Origin: Actinomycetes bacterium
GTDB lineage: Bacteria > Actinomycetota > Acidimicrobiia > Acidimicrobiales > RAAP-2
Reading direction: 5' to 3'
NCBI GenBank assembly: GCA_021791615.1
Contig: JAJYWG010000351.1
Span: 1-7,024, forward strand
Length of the DNA stretch: 7,024 nt
Below are positions 1-6,093 of this stretch, one piece after another (the first letter of the stretch is position 1; each line of letters starts with the position of its first letter). Made by a program: the position numbers and the translations under genes. The notes below the pieces were generated by a model, which was not told the origin of the DNA, did no database searches, and worked only from the letters and a program-made list of their open reading frames with translations.

Positions 1-2382
1 CGGGACGCCGACAAGATGCTTGCCGGTCTCCAAGGTCAGCTCGCCGAGATCGAGGCCCGCACGGAGAAGCTCCCCGACCCGTCGCGCTACCGCACCGTCC
101 GTCGCGACTCGGCCTCTGGCGCACCCTTCTATGCCGCTATCGAGTTCGTCCCCGACGTCGACCCGACTACGGCGGCTGGTGTCGAGGCGGCCCTCCAAGC
201 CAGCGGACTACTCGACGGCTGGGTGACTGCCGGCGGCGTCGTGCGCGACGCCACGACCGAAGATGTCCTGCTCGCACCGGCACCGCTCGGCCCTGGTGCA
301 GCGACGCTCACCTCGGTTCTCGCACCTGCGTTGCCGCCTGGCAGCAGCGTCGACCCCACAGCGATTGGCGCCCTCCTCGCCAGCATCGCTTTCGGTCCCC
401 ATCCAGAGGCGTCGTCTTGGGTCGATGGCCAGGGGCGGTGGGGCCTCGGTGTGGCAGGCGGTGCCTGGCACAAGGACCGGGTCGAGTTCGTCGGCGTCGG
501 CGCCCGCCAAGCCACCCGCGAACGCGAGCTCGCCGACGTCCGGGCCCGCATCGTCGACGCCGAGGCCCACGTGGCCGCCGCCGAAGAGGCGGTGCGAGCG
601 GCCGACGAGCAGCGGAGGGCACTCGCCCAGCTCCGCCGCGATCTGCCCGCAGCGCGGCGGCTGATCGACGCCGTCAACAAGCTCCACACGCTCCGCGACG
701 TCACCGCCGAGCACCGACGCGAGTTCGGCGAGCGGCGCACCGACGCCGAGCGAGCGCGGGACAGCGCGACGCGAGCGCAACGCGAACTGGCGGAGAAAGC
801 GATCCGCCTCGACCTACCCCACGAGCTGTCGGCGCTGACCGCGCTACGGACCGCCTTGTCGGGGTTCACCCAACGCCTGCGTACCGCCCGCAGCGAGGGG
901 GCTCGCATCACCCGCGCCCTGGTGGCCCACACCGAGGCTGTCGAGCTCTGGGAGCGCACCGTCGACGAGCGGCGCAAGCTCGAGACCGAGGCAACCAGGG
1001 CGCGTGACCTCTACGACGACGAGGCCGGACAGCTCGCCACCATCGAGGACGCCGTCGGCGAAGACGCACAGGTCGTCCAGGCCAAGATCGACGCGGCCCA
1101 AGCCGCCCTCGACGAGTCCGACGGCCTGCTGCCGGGAGCCCGCAAAGCCCTTACGAGCGCAGGTGAGGTCCGAGCTCTGGCCGACGACGCCGTGCAACGG
1201 CTCCACACCACGGTTGCTGCGACCGACACCGCCACCCACACCGCGGCTGCGAGCCTCGGCCGGATCCTCGCCACCCCCGGCCTCGCACTGGCCGCGTTCG
1301 GGCCTGAGGAACCGGCGTTGGCCACTCCCGAAGCCCAGTCGAACATCGACGCCGCGGCCCGGGTGCGCCACCTGCGGGCTTTCGCCGTCCGAATCGGCGA
1401 GGCCGCGGCCGGCGGTCGTGATGTGAGCGACGGCACCATGCTGAAGCGGTACGAGACGCTGACCAGTGACAGCGGAATGGCGGCAGGCTACGAAGCCACC
1501 CAGGACGAGACCGACGACGGCGTCAAGGTGTTCGAGATCCACGACGACACCGGCCGCCACCCCGTCGCTGTCGTCGCCCGCCGCCTCACCAAGGAGGTCG
1601 CCGACGCCCAGGGCCGGCTCACCGCCCGCCAGGAGGAGGTGTTCCAACGCTTCTTGCTCGGCGAGCTTGGTGACCACCTGCGCCGCCAGCTCCTCGACGC
1701 CGACACGCTCTGCGCGGCGATGAACCAGTCCTTGGCCAACGTGCGCACCTCGCACGGCCTCGGCGTGAAGCTCGACTGGCACCTGAAGGAGGACGCGCCG
1801 AGTGAGGCGGTCGACGCCATCCCGATGCTGCGCGAAGCGCCCGGCATCCGCGGCCCGGAGAAGAACCGGCGTCTTGGTGAGCTTCTCGGCTCGCTCATCG
1901 ATGCGGCGCGCGACGCGGACCCGACCGCCAGCTACGAGGTCCACCTGCACAGCGCGCTCGACTACCGGAACTGGCACACGTTCACCATCAAGGTCATCGA
2001 CGCGGCCAATCCGGGTCGGGAGCGCAAGCTGTCGAACCGCCTGGCCGTCAGCCAAGGCGAGCAGCGGGTGCTCGCCTACCTGGCCCTGTTCTCCGGCGCT
2101 GCGGCCTACTTCGACTCCCTGAAGCGGCGCGCCCCACACGCGCCCCGACTGATCCTCCTCGACGACGCCTTCGCCAAAGTCGACGAACCGACCCACGGGC
2201 GCCTCCTGGCGTTGCTCGTCGAGCTCGACTTGGATTTCGTCATCACCAGCGAGCGCGTCAGCGGTTGCGTGCCTGGGATCAGCCTCGAGGTCTACGAGTG
2301 TCTCCGCGACGCCCGCGTGCGGGGCGTCGCCATTGTGCACACGCACTGGGACGGTCAGCGGGCCCAGCTGCAGGTCCTCTGA
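1..2382 (+). CDS. jetC: Wadjet type II SMC-like ATPase JetC (TIGR02680 family), 5'-truncated by window edge
   Basis: The frame is open from base 1, so this is the last 793 residues of a protein whose family is usually about 1,350 aa; the N-terminal Walker A half lies outside. Known role: the JetC SMC-like motor, with JetA/JetB, senses and extrudes circular plasmid DNA that JetD then cuts. Visible, numbering from base 1: a globular hinge-like domain at about 30-165 ending in a Gly/Trp-rich segment; an Ala/Glu/Arg-rich coiled coil at about 165-430; then the C-terminal ATPase head at about 575-793. The head has a signature-like VSQGEQR (S684-E687), a Walker B LILLDD (D721, D722) and D-loop KVDE (D728). 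The usual H-loop histidine position reads TSER (749-752). The product ends in a WDGQ-type tail as I recall for this family. It abuts jetD by 2 nt, so the two are surely co-transcribed. Family assignment is by recognition, without a search. Confidence 0.88.
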   Translation, partial: RDADKMLAGLQGQLAEIEARTEKLPDPSRYRTVRRDSASGAPFYAAIEFVPDVDPTTAAGVEAALQASGLLDGWVTAGGVVRDATTEDVLLAPAPLGPGAATLTSVLAPALPPGSSVDPTAIGALLASIAFGPHPEASSWVDGQGRWGLGVAGGAWHKDRVEFVGVGARQATRERELADVRARIVDAEAHVAAAEEAVRAADEQRRALAQLRRDLPAARRLIDAVNKLHTLRDVTAEHRREFGERRTDAERARDSATRAQRELAEKAIRLDLPHELSALTALRTALSGFTQRLRTARSEGARITRALVAHTEAVELWERTVDERRKLETEATRARDLYDDEAGQLATIEDAVGEDAQVVQAKIDAAQAALDESDGLLPGARKALTSAGEVRALADDAVQRLHTTVAATDTATHTAAASLGRILATPGLALAAFGPEEPALATPEAQSNIDAAARVRHLRAFAVRIGEAAAGGRDVSDGTMLKRYETLTSDSGMAAGYEATQDETDDGVKVFEIHDDTGRHPVAVVARRLTKEVADAQGRLTARQEEVFQRFLLGELGDHLRRQLLDADTLCAAMNQSLANVRTSHGLGVKLDWHLKEDAPSEAVDAIPMLREAPGIRGPEKNRRLGELLGSLIDAARDADPTASYEVHLHSALDYRNWHTFTIKVIDAANPGRERKLSNRLAVSQGEQRVLAYLALFSGAAAYFDSLKRRAPHAPRLILLDDAFAKVDEPTHGRLLALLVELDLDFVITSERVSGCVPGISLEVYECLRDARVRGVAIVHTHWDGQRAQLQVL

Positions 2383-2384
2383 CC

Positions 2385-3671
2385 GTGTCCTCCGCGCGTT
2401 CTCCTGAGCTGCCAGCTGAAACGGCCGTCTTTCTCCGTTCGGGCGACCTGGAACGGCTGTGGGACGCGGCCCGGGCCCGGCTGGAACGCAACGGCGTCAT
2501 CGCGGCGGGTGCCATCGTCATCGACGACCTGACCGACGACGAACGTCACGCTCTGTCGGGCGTCCTCGGTCGGCCAATCACGGGAGACCGGGTCCGCGTC
2601 GACCTGGCCGTCCTCGACGAGAAGCTGCGCACCAGCCGCGCCCAGCGCGGCCTGGCTGCCGTGCTCGAAGTCCTCGGGCCGGCGCTGGTGGACCGAAAGG
2701 GTCGGCGCGCCGATGCCGAGGCCGCTCGGGACGCGCGTGAGACCGCAGCGCGGGAGGCAGCCGTCGCCGCTGGGTTGGCGTACGAGTCATGGTGTGAGTC
2801 GTGGCTCGTTTCGCTGCGCCCGCTCCTCGCCCGTCTCGATCCGGCCACCGCTGTCCGCACGGCGCGCGACGCCGCCCGCACCCTCATCATGCTGCCCAGG
2901 CTCGACCCGAACGCAGATGGGCTCGTCGCCCGCAACGACCTGGCTGGCGTCATCACGGGCTCCGCTCATGGTCTGGACGACGGCACCCCGCTCGCCGCCG
3001 CCGTGCTACGTGGCGTCGCCGCGGCCCGCGGCGTCGAGCTGCCGACGTCGGCGGTCAACCGCCGGGCCCTGTGGCACGACGCAGGTGTGATCAGCGACCA
3101 GGTGTCGAGCACCGTGCTCACCCTCGGGCTCCGTCCCCGCGGGCTCGGCCGACGGGAGGCAGAGCTGCGCAGCCGGGCGGACGACTGCGTCGAGACGCAT
3201 CTGACGGTCCGCGACCTGCGCCGTGTCACGTGGACGCTGTCACCCGGCACCATCGTCTACGTGTGCGAGAACCCCCGCGTCGTCGAAGCTGCCTCCGACG
3301 CAGATGCCCGGGCAGCGCTCGTCTGCACGTTCGGTAACCCAACGTCAGTGGTCGGAGAGCTCCTCGACCGCCTCCATGGTGCCGGCGCGCAGTTCCGCTA
3401 CCACGGCGACTTCGACTGGCCGGGCATCACGATTGCCAACCGGGTCATCGCCCGAGTGGGCGCCACGACGTGGCGGATGAGTGTCACCGACTACGAGTCG
3501 GCGGTCGCGGCTGCCGGGGGAGCGCTCCCGGAGCTCGCGGGCAGTCCGGTGTCCGCTCTCTGGGATCCGGACCTCGAGCAGGCGATGCGCCGGGCGGGTC
3601 GGGCCGTTCACGAAGAGCTCGTGCTCGCCACCCTTGTCGAGGACCTGGCCGTCCGCCCTGCTCACACATGA
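2385..3671 (+). CDS. jetD: Wadjet type II nuclease subunit JetD (TIGR02679; DUF3323 + DUF2399/Toprim-like)
   Basis: Predicted 428 aa, close to the family's usual roughly 400 aa. JetD is the Toprim-fold nuclease that cleaves plasmid DNA once the JetABC motor has stalled. The N-terminal part (about 15-220) has the DUF3323-like run GRPITGDRVRVDLAVLD. The DUF2399 part starts near LWHDAGVISDQVSS (229-242) and contains the metal-binding Toprim set: E295 in VYVCENPR, and D342 and D344 in YHGDFDWPG. All three acidic residues are present, so the enzyme looks intact. I chose the GTG at 2385 because it lies 2 nt after the jetC stop and gives a normal N-terminus; the frame extends upstream to 2265 but that would overlap jetC by 118 nt. 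No strong Shine-Dalgarno is seen, which fits translational coupling to jetC. It is the last gene of the operon; an IS110 element follows about 100 nt downstream. Confidence 0.9.
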   Translation: MSSARSPELPAETAVFLRSGDLERLWDAARARLERNGVIAAGAIVIDDLTDDERHALSGVLGRPITGDRVRVDLAVLDEKLRTSRAQRGLAAVLEVLGPALVDRKGRRADAEAARDARETAAREAAVAAGLAYESWCESWLVSLRPLLARLDPATAVRTARDAARTLIMLPRLDPNADGLVARNDLAGVITGSAHGLDDGTPLAAAVLRGVAAARGVELPTSAVNRRALWHDAGVISDQVSSTVLTLGLRPRGLGRREAELRSRADDCVETHLTVRDLRRVTWTLSPGTIVYVCENPRVVEAASDADARAALVCTFGNPTSVVGELLDRLHGAGAQFRYHGDFDWPGITIANRVIARVGATTWRMSVTDYESAVAAAGGALPELAGSPVSALWDPDLEQAMRRAGRAVHEELVLATLVEDLAVRPAHT

Positions 3672-3773
3672 TCGCGGTCCAGTGGCCACACACCGTGGCT
3701 CTTGTGTCCGCCGCCGATCGAAGGACCCGACGGTTCTTGCGTTCACCACCGCCATGCCCTCCTGATCTTGACA
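3672..3773. other. Intergenic spacer between jetD and the IS110 element
   Basis: About 100 nt without a gene. A weak hairpin sits just after jetD (GGCCAC at 3684-3689 with GTGGCT at 3695-3700, including one G-T pair) but no T-run follows, so it is not a convincing terminator. Two copies of the G(C/T)TCTTG motif (3698 and 3733) lie here, and TTGACA at 3768-3773 directly precedes the proposed left end of the insertion sequence; no -10 box is seen at 16-18 nt from it. Confidence 0.5.
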
Positions 3774-3782
3774 GCTCTTGAT

Positions 3783-3964
3783 GTGATGAAGGAGCGCCGC
3801 GCCGCTCTTGCGTGACGGATCTCGGTGCTGGAACCGGGGTCGGCGCCGAGTTCGAGGAGCAGCGCGATGGCGCGCACGTCGGAGAAGGAAAGCAAGGTCC
3901 CCCCTCGTCGGGGAGGTCCGAGTCGGGGAAGACTCGGGGTTGGAAAACCACCCACCCCACGACG
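3783..3964 (+). ncRNA. Candidate IS110 bridge RNA region in the left non-coding end
   Basis: IS110-group elements are known to encode a structured bridge RNA upstream of the transposase; its internal loops pair with target and donor DNA. This stretch has the right place and size and contains consecutive hairpins: CTCGGTGC (3821-3828) with GCGCCGAG (3843-3850), 8 bp with one G-U and a 14-nt loop; GCGCG (3862-3866) with CGCGC (3871-3875) around ATGG; CCCC (3901-3904) with GGGG (3910-3913); and CCGAGT (3918-3923) with ACTCGG (3932-3937). I could not identify the guide loops or RNA ends, so the limits are only the span between the proposed left end and the transposase ribosome binding site. Frames running through it lack family similarity that I recognise. 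Confidence 0.45.
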
Positions 3965-3971
3965 AAGGAGG
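3965..3971 (+). promoter_or_regulatory. Strong Shine-Dalgarno fixing the transposase start
   Basis: AAGGAGG lies 6 nt before the GTG at 3978. This near-perfect site decides the start against the longer frame that opens at 3825, whose extra N-terminal residues are Arg/Pro/Ser-rich and unlike the IS110 family. Confidence 0.8.
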
Positions 3972-3977
3972 ACCAAA

Positions 3978-5009
3978 GTGCGACCCGAAGCCTATATCGA
4001 CATCGACCTGCACCGCAGGCGCAGCGTGATCGTCCAGCGAAGCGCAGAAGGCGAGACGCTGTCGGTCAGCCACGTAGACAACGACGACCCGGTGGGATTC
4101 GCGAATGCGGTTGCCGCCGCCGGCGAGCACCCAGAGGTGGTGATCGAAGCGACCTATGGGTGGTACTGGGCTGTGGACCTGCTAGAAGAGCTCGGCTGCC
4201 GAGTCCATCTTGCCCATCCGCTGGGGAACGCCTGGGGGAACCGGAGGGTCAAAAACGATCTTCGCGACGCTGAAGACCTGGTAGACCTGCTTCGCCTCGG
4301 GCGCCTGGCCGAGGCCTGGATCGCCCCGAAAGAGGTCCGAGAGCTCCGAGAGCTCGTGCGCCACAGAGCCAAGCTCGTCTCGTTGCGCACCAACTTGAAG
4401 CTCCAGGTCTACTCGGTGCTCGCCAAAGAAGGGGTCCACGTCCCTATGACCGACCTCTTCGGCATCGCCGGCAAGAAGCTCCTCGGCAAGGCGCCGCTCG
4501 CGCCGGCCTACGCGGCCCGCGTCGCGTCGCTCTTGGAGCTGATCGAGGGCTTCGACACCCAGGTGCAGATCTTCGAGCGCGACGTCCGCCGGCAGCTCAC
4601 CGAGCACGCCGGCTACCAGGCCATCCAACAGATCCCCGGGGTGGGTGAGATCTTCGCGGCGATCTTCGTCGCCGAGATCGGTGACGTGACGAGGTTCTCC
4701 TCACCGGCCCAGCTCTGCAGCTGGGCCGGGCTCACCCCTCGACACCGCGAGTCCGACACGACGCTCAAGCGGGGCCCGATCACCAAGCAGGGCTCGCGTC
4801 TTGTGCGTTGGGCTGCGGTCGAGGCGGCCCAGCGCCAAGCAGCGGGCACGAAGCTGCGCGCGGACTTCACCCGCATCACCGCAGGCCACGGCGACACGCC
4901 AGGCGCCAGAAAGGTCGCACGGGTTGCTGTGGCTCGAAAGATCGTCACCCTCGTCTACTACGGCCTGAGAGACGGACACATCTACTCGAAGGCCATCGAG
5001 GCGGCGTGA
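3978..5009 (+). CDS. IS110-family transposase (DEDD RuvC-like + Transposase_20 domains)
   Basis: A 343-aa recombinase of normal family length that moves the element by bridge-RNA-guided recombination. The N-terminal RuvC-like DEDD domain shows D10 (IDIDLHRR), E57 (VVIEATYGWYW), and D94 and D97 (VKNDLRDAEDLVDLL). A helical linker covers about 115-210. The C-terminal Transposase_20 domain holds the helix-hairpin-helix-like IPGVGEIFAAIFVAEIGD (219-236) and the segment SWAGLTPRHRESD leading into KRGPITKQGSRLVRW; S259 sits where the catalytic serine of the IS621 type is expected. No stop or frameshift interrupts the gene and all acidic residues are present, so the enzyme looks functional. The start is the GTG preceded by AAGGAGG. 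The gene is monocistronic within its element. Assignment to the IS110 rather than the IS1111 group rests on the long upstream and short downstream non-coding parts. Confidence 0.95.
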   Translation: MRPEAYIDIDLHRRRSVIVQRSAEGETLSVSHVDNDDPVGFANAVAAAGEHPEVVIEATYGWYWAVDLLEELGCRVHLAHPLGNAWGNRRVKNDLRDAEDLVDLLRLGRLAEAWIAPKEVRELRELVRHRAKLVSLRTNLKLQVYSVLAKEGVHVPMTDLFGIAGKKLLGKAPLAPAYAARVASLLELIEGFDTQVQIFERDVRRQLTEHAGYQAIQQIPGVGEIFAAIFVAEIGDVTRFSSPAQLCSWAGLTPRHRESDTTLKRGPITKQGSRLVRWAAVEAAQRQAAGTKLRADFTRITAGHGDTPGARKVARVAVARKIVTLVYYGLRDGHIYSKAIEAA

Positions 5010-5076
5010 CCGGTTCCGGACACCACCAGACGCGTGGCCGTTGTATGTCATGGCCCCCGGTTCCCCGGCGTGGCCG
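5010..5076. repeat. Imperfect direct repeat in the IS right end
   Basis: Two short words recur in the same order just after the transposase: CCGGTTCC at 5010-5017 and 5057-5064, and GCGTGGCCG at 5032-5040 and 5068-5076. The spacing differs between the two copies, so this is an imperfect tandem arrangement. It may carry binding sites for the transposase or donor-end sequence; no function is shown. Confidence 0.6.
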
Positions 5077-5105
5077 CGCTCTTGATTGACCCCGTCTGGT
5101 TGGTG
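5021..5105. repeat. Inverted repeat straddling the proposed IS right end
   Basis: CACCACCAGACG (5021-5032) is matched in reverse complement by CGTCTGGTTGGTG (5093-5105) with one extra base. The right arm lies beyond the proposed 5086 boundary. Either the element extends further right or the pairing is fortuitous. Confidence 0.5.
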
Positions 5106-5133
5106 GCCGCAACACTCCATGCTGCAAACGCGT

Positions 5134-5233
5134 AGGAATGACCGGCAACCGTGTCACGGCTTGCCCTCCCGAAGCTCGCTTCGGACCTGGAGACGAACAC
5201 CTCGTGTCCCTTGTCGCCGAGAAGGAATGACCG
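5134..5233. repeat. Direct repeat AGGAATGACCG, two copies
   Basis: The 11-mer occurs at 5134-5144 and 5223-5233, 89 nt apart, each followed closely by TCACG (after nine more bases in the first copy, directly in the second). It is exact, but too short to identify its origin. Confidence 0.6.
5169..5184. repeat. Small perfect hairpin
   Basis: CCGAAGC (5169-5175) and GCTTCGG (5178-5184) are exact reverse complements separated by TC, in practice a 6-bp stem with a 4-nt loop. No T-run follows on either strand. Confidence 0.55.
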
Positions 5234-5273
5234 TCACGACCAACTGACCCTCACCTCGACCCGAGCAGCACCG

Positions 5274-5315
5274 AGCACCCAGGAAGCCCTGGCGGGCTTC
5301 CTCATCCAGGGTGCT
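5274..5315. repeat. Strong two-part hairpin
   Basis: An inner stem of 9 perfect pairs, AGGAAGCCC (5281-5289) with GGGCTTCCT (5294-5302), closes a TGGC loop. An outer stem of 7 perfect pairs, AGCACCC (5274-5280) with GGGTGCT (5309-5315), continues it across a 6-nt one-sided bulge (5303-5308). There is no T-run on either side, so it is not an ordinary intrinsic terminator. Its role is unknown; options are a transcription barrier, a small RNA domain, or a protein or recombinase site. Confidence 0.7.
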
Positions 5316-5495
5316 GCGCGCACAAGCCCGGGCCGTCAAGGCGCTTAGTCGCACCTCGAGGTCTGCGGTGCTGACGCGCAACCGGTGCGTTGCTCCTGCG
5401 GCCTTGACCGCCCTCGTCATCTTGGGGCGACGCTGGGTTGGTCTCGCGCGCCTCGCAACGTGCCGCCCCCTTCAATTCGACTGCCACCACGACAA

Positions 5496-5520
5496 AAAGG
5501 AGTCGGCCCGAAGGGCCGAC
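5496..5520 (-). terminator. Perfect 8-bp palindrome with T-run on the minus strand; terminator or operator
   Basis: GTCGGCCC (5502-5509) and GGGCCGAC (5513-5520) pair perfectly around GAA. Read on the minus strand the stem is followed by TCC and then five T (complement of 5495-5499), the form of an intrinsic terminator for leftward transcription. No minus-strand gene lies to the right, so a second reading is equally open: it ends 6 nt before a TTGACA box upstream of the antitoxin gene and could be an operator. Confidence 0.5.
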
Positions 5521-5526
5521 GCTGAC

Positions 5527-5556
5527 TTGACAAACGGCGCTCCTTCAGGAATGCCA
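5527..5556 (+). promoter_or_regulatory. Possible promoter of the toxin-antitoxin operon
   Basis: A perfect -35 hexamer TTGACA lies at 5527-5532. The sequence about 17 nt later (around 5550) reads AATGCC, a poor -10 box. If it is used, transcription would start near 5562 with a leader of about 13 nt before the ATG at 5575, which would exclude the in-frame ATG at 5551. Confidence 0.35.
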
Positions 5557-5574
5557 AGCGTGGGGCGGAGCGGG

Positions 5575-6093
5575 ATGATCGTCGTCGTGACTAGCGCCAT
5601 TGACTCCGCGGTCGACGCCTTCCGTGCCACCCTCGTCGAGCGCGGCGCCCTGGCGGGCGCGGTGGCCTCCGACGCGGCTGAGGTGGGCCGCCGGGCCGCC
5701 CTGCTCGTGCAGAGCGCGACCGCCTGGCAGGACCACTTGGGTGCCCTGCTCGACGTGCGCCAGACGATGGAGCTGCTGGGCGTGGCCACCCGCCAGGCGG
5801 TCTATGACCTTGTCGCCCGGCACCGGCTCCTCGGCCTCGCCCGTCATGGCGGTGGCATGGCCTTCCCTGCCTTCCAGTTCGACCCCAGCACCGGAAGGCC
5901 CTACGACGTCGTCCCTGCGCTGCTCGGCGCCTTTGCCGCTGCTGGCGTCGACGCCTATACGACGGCGACGTGGCTGGCTACCGGCCAGGACGAGCTCGAT
6001 GGCCGGACCCCAGTATCTGTGCTCGGGGATCCGACTGTCGCCGGAGTCCTGGCGGCGGCCGCCGAGCGCACCGCAGCCCGTCTGAGCCACTGA
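5575..6093 (+). CDS. Antitoxin of a RES/Xre-type toxin-antitoxin pair
   Basis: Predicted 172 aa. In RES/Xre (MbcTA-like) systems the antitoxin binds and blocks the RES toxin through a C-terminal domain and represses the operon through a helix-turn-helix. Visible: an Ala-rich helical N-terminus (about 8-55); a helix-turn-helix-like segment at about 60-90 (VRQTMELLGVATRQAVYDLV) leading into GMAFPAFQFD (94-103); and a C-terminal segment with TWLATGQDELDGRTPVSVL (132-150), which matches the WL-x-LDGRTP pattern of the Xre/MbcA/ParS toxin-binding domain. The ATG at 5575 has GGAG at 5567-5570 in front, only 4 nt away; an in-frame ATG at 5551 and GTG at 5587 are alternatives. The stop overlaps the proposed start of the RES gene (CTGA), so the pair is translationally coupled. 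The function rests mainly on this pairing and the C-terminal motif. Confidence 0.8.
   Translation: MIVVVTSAIDSAVDAFRATLVERGALAGAVASDAAEVGRRAALLVQSATAWQDHLGALLDVRQTMELLGVATRQAVYDLVARHRLLGLARHGGGMAFPAFQFDPSTGRPYDVVPALLGAFAAAGVDAYTTATWLATGQDELDGRTPVSVLGDPTVAGVLAAAAERTAARLSH

Larger units (their letters stand above)
3774..5086 (+). mobile_element. IS110-family insertion sequence (ends approximate)
   Basis: The element is defined by its transposase at 3978-5009. The ends are inferred: the 9-mer GCTCTTGAT occurs at 3774-3782 and again at 5078-5086. These would give about 200 nt of non-coding left end, about 75 nt of right end, and a total of about 1.3 kb. That is the known architecture of IS110-group elements such as IS621, which lack long terminal inverted repeats and share a short core (often CT) at both junctions. 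An alternative left end is the related GCTCTTGCGTGAC at 3804-3816, which resembles GCTCTTGATTGAC at 5078-5090 (11 of 13 identical). The exact ends cannot be fixed without an empty-site comparison. Confidence 0.6.
5087..5500. other. About 400-nt region with no convincing gene
   Basis: Between the IS and the toxin-antitoxin pair no frame has recognisable family features. The minus-strand frame at 5154-5420 (88 codons) has mixed third-position composition, no ribosome binding site, and runs through a perfect hairpin, so I do not call it. What is present: an 11-bp direct repeat (5134 and 5223), a palindrome CCGTGTCACGG (5149-5159), a small hairpin (5169-5184), a strong two-part hairpin (5274-5315), and a distant 6-bp pairing CGTTGC/GCAACG near 5388 and 5455. 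It may be remnant DNA from an older insertion or a structured RNA. Confidence 0.5.

Noticed and set aside
844..2346. Long minus-strand open frame (500 codons) opposite jetC
   Set aside because: It mirrors a strongly coding plus-strand gene; long antisense frames are expected in GC-rich DNA, and the product is Val/Gly/Glu-rich with no recognisable domain.
3825..3977. N-terminal extension of the transposase
   Set aside because: The extra residues are Arg/Pro/Ser-rich and unlike IS110 proteins, while GTG 3978 has an ideal ribosome binding site.
3345..4130. Minus-strand frame crossing the jetD 3' end and the IS left end
   Set aside because: It spans two unrelated genetic units and shows no family features, so it is a shadow frame.
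5154..5420. Minus-strand 88-codon frame in the gap between the IS and the antitoxin
   Set aside because: Third-position composition is mixed, no ribosome binding site precedes it, no known motif is seen, and it runs through the hairpin at 5274-5315.
5461..5500. tRNA 3'-end-like stretch (TTCAATTC followed by CCACCA-like bases)
   Set aside because: The bases around the supposed T-loop do not pair and no D or anticodon arm is found upstream.
5970..6089. GTG at 5970 as the start of the RES toxin
   Set aside because: It would overlap the antitoxin gene by about 120 nt and add an Arg/Pro/Ser-rich tail unlike RES proteins.
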